From: Limonium bicolor
Taxonomy: Eukaryota; Streptophyta; Magnoliopsida; Caryophyllales; Plumbaginaceae
Length of the DNA stretch: 64,000 nt
NCBI GenBank assembly: GCA_023374045.1
Contig: CM041782.1
Coordinates: forward strand, 186,700,925 to 186,764,924
Direction of reading: 5' to 3'
Position 1 is the stretch's first letter, and each line of letters begins with the position of its first letter. The notes beneath the pieces are model-generated. The model was not told the origin of the DNA. It saw only the letters and a list, made by a program, of their open reading frames with translations, and made no database searches. The position numbers and the translations under genes are program-made. This document shows positions 11,601 through 22,692 of the stretch, piece after piece.

Positions 11601-11649
11601 TCTGTTGACGTGTGTGACTATTACGTGTTAATCTGAGAGGGGTGTTACA

Positions 11650-11654
11650 CCGGC
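11650..11654. repeat. Target-site duplication, right copy (CCGGC)
   Basis: Exact match to 5100-5104. Together they date the solo LTR as a genuine insertion. Confidence 0.85.
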
Positions 11655-11942
11655 GGCTTCCAATACTCATATTATTTAATCTCAACAATCAAAACATCAC
11701 ACGAGTGAAAATATCAATAGAAAGAAAAAAAAGAAATAAATGACTGAACATTCTGAAAACCATCATCTATGAAGGGTTATGAATAGCTATATGTAGGTAC
11801 AATGAATGGTTCAACACTTGCCAGAAAAAAAAAAACAAACCCAGAAGCAGATATATTAAGCGAAACCACACAACACACCATATACATATGTACAAGTGCA
11901 CGGGATTATTGGATCCCACTTCACATAATTCTCCCCAAAACT
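11655..11942. other. Non-coding spacer
   Basis: Original flank of the solo LTR. It shares CAATACTCATATTATTTAATC-type words with 4974-5030. No gene or RNA seen. Confidence 0.4.
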
Positions 11943-12970
11943 ATGTCATCATCTATTGTTGTTAATTATAAACATTTGTAAACTGCTTTTTTAAAAATGG
12001 CTAAGGTATTAAAAATGTAATGATCATTAATTTTGCTTTGGGTAAGAGATATTATTTTCTCATTGTAGGTGCATTCGATTTTTTCCTAGTTGATAGTGTA
12101 ATCGGTATTATTTATAGTTGGTGGTACTTTGTAGATATTGCGTTGGTATTACACCAACTGTTACCTAGTATTTTGTTCAAATATAGTGGGTATGTTGTCA
12201 ACTTATGTTGTTAAATATATCAATTATCAAAAGTTTTCTTTTTAAACCAGTTATGGTATTTAAAATGCAAGGTGTAGCTAATGTGCTTATAGGTGCGAGA
12301 TATTACATTGTGTGGGTTTGTGCAATCGAGTTTTTTTTTAATTCTTAATTCGGTGTTTTCAGTATCATTTTTAATTGTGGTATTTTGTTGATTTTGTTTT
12401 GGTATTAATTAATGGTAATCGTATACTTTGTTTATACACATTTCATATGATGTCAACTTATGTCGTTAATTATTATCATCTCTAAATGATTTTTTTGAAC
12501 ATTGGTTAAGGTATTTATACCACACCATGTAGTTAGATTGCTTAGGGCTAAGAGGCATTACATTATGGTGGTTTCTGCAATCGAATTTTTAAAAACTCTT
12601 AATCAAGTTTTTCGAGTTCATATTTATTTTTTATTTCTGGTACTTTGTTAATAGTGCACAAAAACTATGTGGTCGTAAGCCTGGTACTTTCTGCACATTT
12701 GGTATCATCATCTATTCTTGCTAATTATAAACATTTGTAAACGGCTTTTTTTTTTTAAAATGGTTAGGGTATTTAAAGTGTAATGATCATGTATTTTACT
12801 TTAGGTAAGAGATATTATTTTTTGATGGTTAGTGCAATCGGTTTTTTTCCTTACTTGATAGTGTGACCAGTATCATTTATAATTGGTGGTACTTTGTAGA
12901 TATTGCAAGTTGGTATTACACTGACTGTTACCTGGTATTTTGTTCATACACAATGGGTATGTCATCAACT
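11943..12970. repeat. ~255-bp tandem satellite, four copies plus a stub
   Basis: Copies begin at about 11943, 12192, 12447, 12704 and 12959. Each opens with ATG(T)CATCA/ATGTTGTCAACTT-like text. Each contains a T-run, a GGTAAGAGATATTA/GCGAGATATTACAT word, TGCAATCG followed by a T-run, and TTGGTGGTACTTTGT-like text. Copies 1 and 4 are clearly closer to each other than to 2 and 3, which suggests a three-unit higher-order period (~760 bp). LTR A interrupts the fifth copy 12 bp after its start. No gene lies here. Confidence 0.7.
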
Positions 12971-13235
12971 TGAAATACCCCAAACCTAAGTATGCTGAGT
13001 AAACATCAAGTTATGATGTAATAAGGCTAAAACATGCCTTAGAAACAATGGTAGAAAATTTAAACCAAGGAAACCACAAGAAAACGCCATAAGGGCAATT
13101 TAAGCAAAAATGTGCTTTAAGCCTGGAGTGACTTTGATTAGCACCTAAATATCATAATGAGACCTTATTAAAATGCTAATGGACATGTTAAATCAATTAC
13201 CAAAGAAAACCAAGCTCAAAAACAAGCTTAAACAC

Positions 13236-13269
13236 AAAATGTGCTCTAAGACTCCTTAAAGCACCTTTT
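13236..13269. promoter_or_regulatory. Conserved 34-bp U3 palindrome (LTR A copy)
   Basis: An imperfect copy of the inverted repeat AAAATGTGCTTTAAG / CTTAAAGCACATTTT seen in all long LTRs here. In A it has two mismatches (TGCTCTAAG on the left, GCACCTTTT on the right). Confidence 0.5.
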
Positions 13270-15714
13270 CGAGAAATTGTCTTTGAAATGAGTTTTGAGT
13301 GGCTAAATACCCATGATTACACCTTAATCAACATGTGTACTAATTAGTATCACATTAGGAATCCTAAATCAATGAGAAACCAAAAGTTCACAAATTTGTG
13401 CACTAATTTATGAATAGTGCCAAATAGTGTCTAGTTTAGATTTTAGTCAACATAAGTCAATAAGTTGGTCAACCAAGACCATATATATCCTATATACTAA
13501 GGGGGAACGGTTTTTAAGAGGGTGAGTCACCATAGGCTTCATCAAATAAGAAAAGGAAAAGAGTAAAGTGAAAAAGAACTATTTGCTTTTATAAACAAAA
13601 TATCTCCTTTTAGCTCACCTCTCTCCTCTCTTCTTCATTTCTCTTCTTCTCCCACCGATTTTCTTCTTCTTCTCTCTGTTCCAAACCGTTCCCAAGCAGC
13701 TCCATTCAAGCTCCATCTTCAAATGTCCACCATATGCTCATTTTTGCTCCAAATAAAAACTAAGCATATATTTCTCTTAGTTAGACCAAGGCCTTGCTTC
13801 CTATCTTTTCAAAATTTGAAAAGCCTCATTTTGGAACCATGGGAAAACGCCATTGAAGGGGGAAAAACTAGCTTGAGGTGTCCATTGTCTTCTCCATTCA
13901 TTCAAGGTAAGGAAAATGTAAGAAAAACTAAGTTTCCATCACTTTTCCTTCATAACCGAAATTACCTTCTCATGGGACCTTGTTTTATCCCTTGTTATAG
14001 CTTGATTCTATTCTCCAAAGACTTGAGGAGGTCTTATCTTGCTTCATTATCAAAGCCATTCCAAAATTCAAAGGTAAATATACACTTTTATATTTTAAAA
14101 CACATATTTTAACCTAAGATTGGATTCCATGAGTTTAGGCATATTGCTTAGTACTCATTATATTATTTGAATGGGGATTAGAACATTGGCAAGAGGAGTG
14201 AAGTCCTTGCCGAAATGCAATCAAGAAAACCTAAGGAGGGAAGTAAGAGAAGCTTGAGAAAAATAAGGTAAATTGCTTACCTAATGGTGGTTTAAGGTTT
14301 AAGGAATGAGTTTTAGATGAGTACTAATGTAGCTTGGAGCTTACATTATGTAATGGGTTATATAACCTAGGAAAAAGGAATTTAAATAAGCTTGTGAACT
14401 TGTGACTAAGGAGCCAATGGAAATGAGTTAGTAAGATAAGCTTAAGGTGAGTTAAGAGAACACTTATATTGCTATGGGAGCATTATTGTGTGTATTTGCA
14501 GGTTGAAAGCTTTTATATGTGGGAAATTCAGTGTTTAAGTTTAAATCATTTAACGGCCTAAGAGCCATGTCATTTAAGAGCCTTAGTGCTATGCAATTTA
14601 AGATTATTGCACTATATTGAGTTTGTTGTGAATGAGTTGATTTGGGTGAGAAAATATGATGAGAAAGGATTTGACTTGTGTGAGATGATTGAATGAGAAA
14701 AAAATGCATTGGGGCATGATAATATACTATAGGAGCTATGGCGAAATTTGAGTAGAAAACGAAGTGTTTAAGTGGTGGTTGTGAATTGATATGACCTAGG
14801 GTTTACTAGGAGTCATTAAAAGGAATTTGAGTGGAAATGAGTTAATTAAGGAGTTCTTGAGGTTTAGTATGGCCTAGAGATGTCTAGGAGGAATTAGGGG
14901 ATTGGTGGGTGTATTAAACACACCAAAATCATAGTATTAGGAATGTTAAGACTTGAGCAAAAATCTGGAGGAAATGATGTATAATGTTTTGAGGTGATTT
15001 AGGTATGAACTTGTGAATATAACGATGAGAGAGCTTGGTAGCTTGTGCAAGTGGTTAAGATGCTAGTAGTTGATTAATAAGGTTCTAGTTGGATGGTAAT
15101 GAGTGGACTTGGGTGATGGAAGAGAGAATTGCAAGAGAATGTTGTAGATTGTGAAGGAAAGAGACTAAGAATGTACAAGAGGGTATGATCATGAGAATGG
15201 TGAGTTAATTGAGTAAATGAGATGGAAATATCTAAGGAGGGTGTAGCATGGTCAAGGTAGACAAAGAACAACGCTAAGGTGCTAAGCGGATGAAAAGAAA
15301 TGCATAGTTATGTTTAAGAGTTTAGGAAGGATGTGTAACAAATGGAAAGGAGAGAGATTTGTGCATGGGGATGCAAGACAACCTTGGAGAGTTTAGCAAA
15401 GGAAAGATGGATGAATAATGATGTTTGAGGAGTAGTTATATTGGTGGAAAGGAAACACTTTGGTTAGTTGAAGTTTAGGCAAAATTTACATGTTGGAAGT
15501 GTAAGGAATTAAGTTATAAGTGTTAAGGATTTAGAAAGAACTTGAATAATGATCAAGGAATTTGGAGGTGAGTGGTCCATGAGTTAGGAGTGTTTTAAGT
15601 GCTAAAATGGTGTTAGAATATGTGTGGATACTTTGGGAAAGATTAGAAGAAGATTGGACAAAAGAACAAGTGTGGAAAGAGGTTCGAAACTGTAAAATTT
15701 ACAATTTAAAATGT

Positions 15715-15897
15715 GGTCCGGGACTTAGTCCTTGGATAAAGTCCCGGACCAGCACTAAAAACAGCTCGAGAATGTACCCAGGGACTGGTCCAGGACCTTG
15801 GGTAAGTACCAAGTCCCGGACCATAGCTAAAATAAGGCCGAGATTAAGAACAGACATTGGTCCGGGACCTTAGGTCCGGACCATGTCCCGGACCAGG
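15715..15897. repeat. Inverted-repeat array, CCGGGAC type (LTR A)
   Basis: Repeated GGTCCGGGAC and its complement GTCCCGGACC alternate in this stretch, so neighbouring copies can pair as 10-bp stems. It sits at the same relative place in the LTR as the TCCGACCCA arrays of B, C and E. Confidence 0.75.
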
Positions 15898-17402
15898 TCA
15901 ATTTACAAAGAAAGTGTGGTTTTTCAATGGAGAATGGTGGGGGCTTGTTGGGGAATGTTATTATAAGAATGTTAAGAGTTGTTTGGTGGAGTTTTAAGGC
16001 CATTGGAGGTGTGAACAAGTGTGAGTTAAGATGAGAAGTAAGTAACATAAGTGGTTAAGGTTAAACTACAATGACTTAGTGGTATTTAGTTAGAAATCAT
16101 TAGTGATTAAGTAATTAAAAGTAATTAACCACCCAATTCGATCAATGTTTTAGGGTTTAAGAATTTGGACTCCAGAAGAGAGTAAGCAACCAAACGACCA
16201 ACGGTGAACGGTACAGTCTTCTTGTGACCTGCTTGCTAACGAGGTGTCCCTCGACTTGTGTGCTATTTTCTTTTGTGTGCCCACTAAACAAGATAAAGCA
16301 TGCAACCGGAATATTATGCTTATGTATTATTGTGTGATGTTTGAAAACTAACACAACTTACCGTGAGAACTTACTAACTAATGTTTAGTAAAGAATTGCG
16401 TTAGATTAAGGAACACTCCCCAATATTGTTTTCTTAGTAACCGAAAGAGGTTAACTAACAAACATTAACTTGAGACTTTCTACTAACTAGAACTTGGGGG
16501 GAGTGAGGAATCCGGAATGGTACCGGCACATGTGTATAAGGGGAGGTCGGTATCCTTATCAGGTTCCGACTTCCAAATATGACTTGTCCTCGGAATCGTC
16601 GCCTAGAGTCGACATATAGACTCGACCTCCTCGGACTTCTTGTTTTAGGAGGGAGGCATACTGAGATGGTGTGGTGGGATCTACCTAAAATGCCCAACTA
16701 ATTCTAACAAGTATTGTTTATGTAAACCAGAGGAGCTGATAACTCATTGGCTAGGGTTATGTGACCCGACAGATAAACAATGAATTAAGGAACAACCATT
16801 CTAATTTAAGAACGGTTGACTTAATTGAGATAAGGTTTGAGATAAGATACAACCATCTCTATTTAAAGAGTGATTTGTATTCTAAGACTGAGATAAGCTA
16901 CGACCATTTCTATTTAAAAGAATGGTTTGTTTTCTAAGACTAAGATAAGGACTAAGATTGAGGTAAGATAAGGTTGGACTGAGATTAAGAGGAAACACAA
17001 TTTAAGGAGTTAAATAATTAACTCACTAATTAAGGGAACGCATTTTAGTCGTTCATTGTGTTTGAACTTTGATTGTTCATATTTGGCTTGTTGTTTATTG
17101 CATTTTCTATTATGTTGTTCATCTAATCAACCTCCATTGAAATACCCCAAACCTTAATATATTGTATAAACACTTAAATATGGTGTATTAAGACTAAAAA
17201 GAGTCTTAGAAACATTAGTAAACAAATTTAAACAAAAGAAAACACAAAATGTGCTTTAAAGTCAATAAGAGCCAAAATGTGGTCTAAGCTTGGGATAAAC
17301 TTGGTTAAGACCTAATGAACTTACCAAGACCTCATTTATACACTAATGAACATATTAAACCAATTACCAAAGAAAACCAAGCTTGAAAACAAGTTTAAAC
17401 AC

Positions 17403-17436
17403 AAAATGTGCTTTAAGGAGTCTTAAAGCACATTTT
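17403..17436. promoter_or_regulatory. Conserved 34-bp U3 palindrome (LTR B copy)
   Basis: Perfect 15-bp arms AAAATGTGCTTTAAG / CTTAAAGCACATTTT around a 4-nt centre GAGT. It lies about 350 bp upstream of the TATA-like sequence. Confidence 0.6.
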
Positions 17437-19363
17437 TGAAAAATTGTTTTGTAAATGAGTTTTGAGTGGCTAGATGTCCATCATTACTCTTAAATATATA
17501 TGTGTACTATATAATATCACATTTGGATGTCTATATTAATGGGAAATCAAAAATTTCACTTCTATGTGCCTTGTTTTCATGAATAGTAATTTTTATAAGC
17601 TATTTTGTAACATATGTTTGTATAAGTAATTAAATTGACAAATAAAGACTATATTACCCCTAAGTATAAATGGGGCCAGTTTTCTTAAGTGTGGTGACTC
17701 ACCACTCTCTTATTAATGTATTAAGTAAGTAATGATAAGTAAATAAACTACTTTTTACTTTATAAAGTATAAATATCTTCAAAAGCAAATTCTATCTCAT
17801 TCTCTCATTTTCTTCCTTGTTCACACGGCTCCACACCCCTCTTCTTCCTTCTCTTCCACGGTAATACCACACCACCTCCATTAAAACTCCTCTTTGATCT
17901 CTTGTAAAATCTTGCTCACTTGTTCAAATCAAAAACAAACACCACCAATCTCTTCCTCTCATCAAGCTCTTCATTCCTATCTTCTTAAAATTCCAAGACC
18001 ACCATTTCGGTGCCATGGAGTTCCACCATTGAAGGAGCTTGAGCTTGTATTTTTACATATTGTTACTCTCCTTTACTTCTAGGTAAGGAATCTCAAATAA
18101 AAACTTCATTTCCTTCATGTTTTTGTGGTAACCGAAAATACATATTGAAGGAGCTCTTTGTGTGACTTTGTTCTAGCTTCATTCCAACTCTTCATGGACT
18201 AGGTGGAGTCCTCTCTTGTTAGATATTCAAACTCTCTTCAAAGAGCAAGGTAAAACAACTACATTAATGTTTTTGAAACAATGTAAAATTAGGGTTTACA
18301 ATGAGATGGAGCTTATAGCTTGAATACTCATTATAATGTTTGTATATTGTTTAGAACTTGTCAAAGAATCAAATACCCTACCGGTTTTTAAAGGAAACAA
18401 GAAAGAAGTTATTTGGAAAAAAAGAGGTAAATCTACTAACCTAATGTTGTTTAATGCCTTAGGAGAAATGAGCTTATAATGCTTGTTAAAACTACCTAAA
18501 GAGCAAATGGTGAATGACTTAGTAAAGTGTTCTCAAGAGCTTAGTAAAAGGCATATGTGTTGTTGAGTGTATTTGCAGGTTAAAGGCAAATATATTGTGG
18601 AAATTCAGTGTTTATGATTTATGCATCTTAAGGGCCTAAGAGCCATGTCATTTAAGGGCCTAAGTGCCATGCAATTTAAATTATGCACTATATTGTGACG
18701 AAGTGCTTTATGAGTGGAGTTTGTGTATAATAAGTGCTTGATGGATTTTTAGTGTTCTTGGTTGTTTGTTGGTAAGAACAATGTGTTTTGGGTTTAGTAA
18801 TGTTCTAGGAGAACCTATGTCGAAATTTAGGTAATAAATGAGAAGTCTAAGAGTTAAAAGGAGTTTGATAAGTTAAGAGGTGTTTAGGTTGGTTAAGTGT
18901 TGTTCTTGTGTAAGAAACATGCATTGAGGTGATTTAGGATGTCACAAGGACTTAGGCATGAGCTTGAGGTTTTAGTATGTACCAAAGTCATTTTGGACTT
19001 AGATAAAGACTTAGGCAAACCTTGGTAAATAAGGAGAAAGTGTAAACTTACAAAAAGAACTTCAAGAATGACATAAGGAGTTAGTTGTGGGAAATAATGC
19101 TTAAGAGATGATGTTAAGATGAGGAGAAAGCATTTTGGGATAGTAGTTATCATAGGTGAGAAACACCATTTAGAAACCTAGTATAAAATGTTGTAGGTGT
19201 TAAGGAATTTTACAAGGAAATAAGTAAAGGCTTAAGGAATTAGAAAATGAGTTTCATGGATGTTGTATGTGGATATAAGGGTACCAAATGTTGTTAGGAA
19301 GCATTAAGAGGCCTTGGGAGAAGTTTGGTGAAGATTTGACAAAGTTTGGGTAAGTTTAGAGGA

Positions 19364-19819
19364 CGTCCGACCCAGGGGTCCGACCCAGTTTTGGGTCGGA
19401 CAGCCTCTGCTAGACGTTAGGGAAGTGTTCTGTAATGGTCCGACCCAAAAGGGTGGGTCGGACATGGGTCGGACGGTCATATTTCAAAGGAGGGAAAATG
19501 TTTCTGGAATGGTCCGACCCAGTCGAGTGAGTCGGACGTGGGTCGGACGGGCATGTTTGTAAGGCGGTGAAATGTTATGTAATGGTCCGACCCAGAAGGG
19601 TGGGTCGGACATGGGTCGGACGTGTATGTTCTGACGTCGATGAAGTTCTCTGTAATGGTCCGACCCAGTCTAGTGAGTCGGACTTGGGTCGGACATGTCT
19701 CTGGAATGGTCCGACCCAGAAGGTTGGGTCGGACATGGGTCGGACATGGTAAGGTTCTTCAGACCCGAAAACCACTGGAAGGGTCCGACCCAGTTGTGGG
19801 TCGGACGGTGGGTCGGACA
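19364..19819. repeat. Inverted-repeat array, TCCGACCCA type (LTR B)
   Basis: About seven units of the form GGTCCGACCCAG - short spacer - TGGGTCGGACATGGGTCGGAC. Each unit can fold into a 9-10-bp stem, and the second TGGGTCGGAC gives an alternative partner. Apparent frames on both strands here (19567-19867) are by-products of the repeat. Confidence 0.85.
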
Positions 19820-21289
19820 TACCAAAACTTAAAAAAAAACAGAAAAGAATATGACTTATGTAGTTAACCCTAGGGTGTATAATGAAGGTAACCTAGGGTA
19901 AGTTAGACATTAAAACATGTCATACAATCAAGTTAAATACTTAGTAAATTTGGAGGTTAAGTAAGTTAATTAACCGACGTTCTTGAATCATGTATAGGAG
20001 TGACCTACGGTGGAAACAAATCAAGGCAAGGACCAAGGTATGGTTTTCTTGCAGTCTGTTGCCTACCGGTTTACACCGGCTTGTGTGTTGTATGTTTTTC
20101 TGTGTGTTTATGACGTTATAAGATTTAAACATGTAATGAGTTTACAGTTGTTCATATTATTGTGATGTTATGTTGTGACTCATTTCCCTTGTGTGTGTCT
20201 AACATGACTTACCACCTATTGTGTTTGGTTGTTAAGTTCCACTATGAACTTCTAACAAGTGTTAACTGGGAAGTGAGGAATCCGGTTGCCCGGTCATGCA
20301 TGTAAGTTAAGAGTAGATATCTGAATCAGATTCGACTCTTATGTTGTTAAGATTGTTCTCCTTAAATTGGCGTTCGATCTCCCGCTAGCTTCTTCCAAAG
20401 CTTACCTATTCCGACTTATGATCGGTTTAGTGGGAACATGTGTTTGTGTGGTGTGTTCGGGTCACTAAATCCGAACCATCTGTGGCTTAAGTTACTCGTT
20501 CGACTAACAGAACGGTAATGAGTGTGTTTAACGAGCTTAACATGAGAGTGAATCACTCTCTAGGCTCTTGTGTTATTTGACCCTTGTGGTTTGTTATTGT
20601 GGAACGAAGATCCACTATGTATGTGTTGTTGTGCTGTGCACTATTGTTGCTAGGCCACATGTTATGTTATGTTATGTTATGTATATAAATGAATGCCATG
20701 TGTAACACCCCAACTCAATCCAAATGTGGTCTCGCAACTTAACAGTATATATATAAACATGTCACAGCGGAATTCTTTACAATCCAGGACCTTGCCACGG
20801 TCTGACTACAGAATATACCGAACATTAGTCCAACAACCTTAACCATTTACATATCCTTCTTACAACCCCCTCACATCCTATACATCTTACTAACTCAAAT
20901 TGCCATACGAGTGTACATGCACAACTCGTAGGCCACTCTTAACCCTTAACACTTGTATCCTCTTCTTACTCTCACGACGGCCGCTTCCTGATGTACCTGT
21001 GTAGTAAAAACAGCCCCCAAAGGGGGTCAGCACGAATGCTGGTACGATCCCCTCATGGCCCCCAAGCTAACGTGGCTACGACGACTAATTGTCGATAGCA
21101 TGGAGGTTGATTAAATGCACAACATAATAGTAAATGCTGTAAACAACAATCCATAGATGAACAATCAAAGTTCACACACAATGAACGACTTAAATGCATT
21201 CCCTTAATTAGAGAGTTAGTTATTTAACTCCTTAAGTAATGTTCCCTCTTAATCTTAGTCCATCCTTATCTCACCTCAATCTTAGTCTT

Positions 21290-21610
21290 ATCTTAATCTT
21301 AGAAACAACCATCCTTTAATAAGGAGTGGATGTAACTTACCTTAATCTTAATAATACAAACCATCCTTTAAAAAGGAATGGTTGCAACTTATCTTAACCT
21401 CACCTTAATCTTAATCTTAACTTAATCTTAATCTTAATGATACAAATCATCCTTTAAAAAGGAATGACTGTAACTTAACTTAATCTTAACTTATCTTAAT
21501 CTTAATCTTAATAATACAAATCATCCTTTAAAAAGGAATGATTGTAACTTATCTTAATCTTAACTTATTCTCAGAATACAACCGTTCCTGGAGGGGAATG
21601 GTTGTAGCCT
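21290..21610. repeat. Tandem hairpin block in LTR C
   Basis: Five copies of an inverted repeat of type AACCATCCTTTAAAAAGGAATGGTT, separated by runs of CTTAATCTTAAT. The arms vary together (ATCATCC...GGAATGAT, ACCGTTCC...GGAATGGT). Single copies occur in LTR D (30901, 41420) and in LTR A (16790-16930). Confidence 0.65.
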
Positions 21611-22433
21611 AAGTCCAAACCTGGGATTTAGGTGATCCCACCGCACCATCTTAATGCCACCTACCCTGGACGGGAATCCAGCATAGCTGAGCTGGCAACC
21701 GGCCCTAGGCTACAAGTCCGAAGACAAGTCCTTAAGCGGAGGGCGATCTGATTCAGATACCGTCCCCCTTTTCCTTAGCATGCATGACCGGAGATCGGTC
21801 CCGGGTTTCCTCACTCAAGTTCCAGTTAGTAATAGTCTCAAGACCATGTTTGTTGGTTAACCTCTTTCGGTTCATATCGTCCCTCATTAGGGGGCGTTCC
21901 TTAGTCTCACTCAATTCCTTACTAAACATTGGTTAGTAAGTTCTCACGGTATGTTGTGTTAGTTTTCAAACATCACACAACAATACAAGAAATATAATAT
22001 ATTCCGATTGCATGCTTTATCTTGTTTAGTGAGCACACATACAAATAGCACACAAGCCGAGGGACACCTCGTTAGCAAGCAGGTCACAAGAGAACTGTAC
22101 CGTTCACCGTTGGTCGTTCGGCTGCTTACTCTCCTCCGGAGTCCAAACTCCCAAGTCCTAAAACATTCATTCAGTTTTAGGTTGTTAATCACTTAACTCA
22201 ATTCAACTTACTTATCTTACTTAACTTGCTTAACTTACTTAATTCCTTAATGATCCCCACCTAACACCTTTAAGTCTTACAACTTAATCTTGCAAACTTA
22301 ATCTTAAACTTTAAGTTTATTCTTAACTTAATCCCTCAGGTCTTTATACCTCTAATCATCATCGCCCCCTTAATGGGGTACCATTAATACCACTAAACTC
22401 TCTTAGGGTTTCTTCTTTTTTTTTTTTTAAGGG

Positions 22434-22692
22434 TCGTCCGACCCACCGTCCGACCCACCCTCTGGGTCGGACTATTCCAGTAACTTTCGGGTTTGAAAAA
22501 CCCTACATGTCCGACCCACGTCCGACCCAACCAACTGGGTCGGATCATTCCAGAAACTTATTTGCCCTCTAAAACTCACCCGTCCGACCCATGTCCGACC
22601 CAAGACCTCTGGGTCGGACCATTCCAGAACCTTTCCCTGGCGTTAAACAGAGGCCGTCCGACCCAAACTTGGGTCGGACCCCTGGGTCGGAC
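22434..22692. repeat. Inverted-repeat array, TCCGACCCA type (LTR C)
   Basis: About four units pairing GTCCGACCCA with TGGGTCGGAC, in the same place as in LTR B but on the opposite strand. Confidence 0.8.

Larger units (their letters stand above)
5105..11649 (+). mobile_element. Giant solo LTR (Y), 6.5 kb, Ty3/gypsy
   Basis: It begins TGAAATACCCC, ends GGGGTGTTACA and is bordered by the perfect 5-bp duplication CCGGC, which defines a complete LTR of 6,545 bp with no internal region. It contains a tandem GCGAC-rich block (5340-5520), an antisense tRNA-like unit (5559-5629), a pyrimidine-rich leader-like zone with repeated GGTAAG words (~5950-7500), a long AT-rich tract (7700-9900), and a 3' part (~9800-11649) that matches the LTR of element F (54194-57835) in reverse. 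Solo LTRs arise by recombination between the two LTRs of one element. No protein-coding gene is present. Short frames inside it, such as 6163-6417 or 10010-10198, are chance. Confidence 0.85.
12971..17137 (+). mobile_element. LTR A, Ty3/gypsy, 3' end cut off
   Basis: It starts TGAAATACCCCAAACC inside the satellite. It has the conserved U3 palindrome (13236), a TATA-like TTTTATAAAC (~13589), a pyrimidine-rich leader, the AGGTTGAAAG...GGAAATTCAGTGTTT block (14500-14535), paired GGCCTAAGAGCCATG words, and its own inverted-repeat array (15715-15897). At TAATCAACCTCCAT it is interrupted by LTR B. The missing tail can be inferred from LTR C, where AATCAACCTCCAT continues into GCTATCGACAATTAGTCG. 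No protein region is attached, and frames such as 13723-14112 are LTR leader sequence. Confidence 0.8.
17138..20700 (+). mobile_element. LTR B, Ty3/gypsy, inserted in LTR A and cut by LTR C
   Basis: It starts TGAAATACCCCAAACC directly after CTCCAT of LTR A. It contains the U3 palindrome (17403), a TATA-like TTTATAAAGTATAAATA (~17759), the pyrimidine-rich leader, and the TCCGACCCA array (19364). It breaks at GAATGCCATG, and the intact LTR E continues from the same point at 49118 with TCATCATGACAATTAG. B and E are the same family and could be the two LTRs of one disrupted element. No protein gene lies within. Confidence 0.8.

Noticed and set aside
13723..14112. 129-codon frame in LTR A as a gene
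   Set aside because: Lies in the leader-like part of the LTR, is not kept in LTR B, D or E, and has no recognisable domain.
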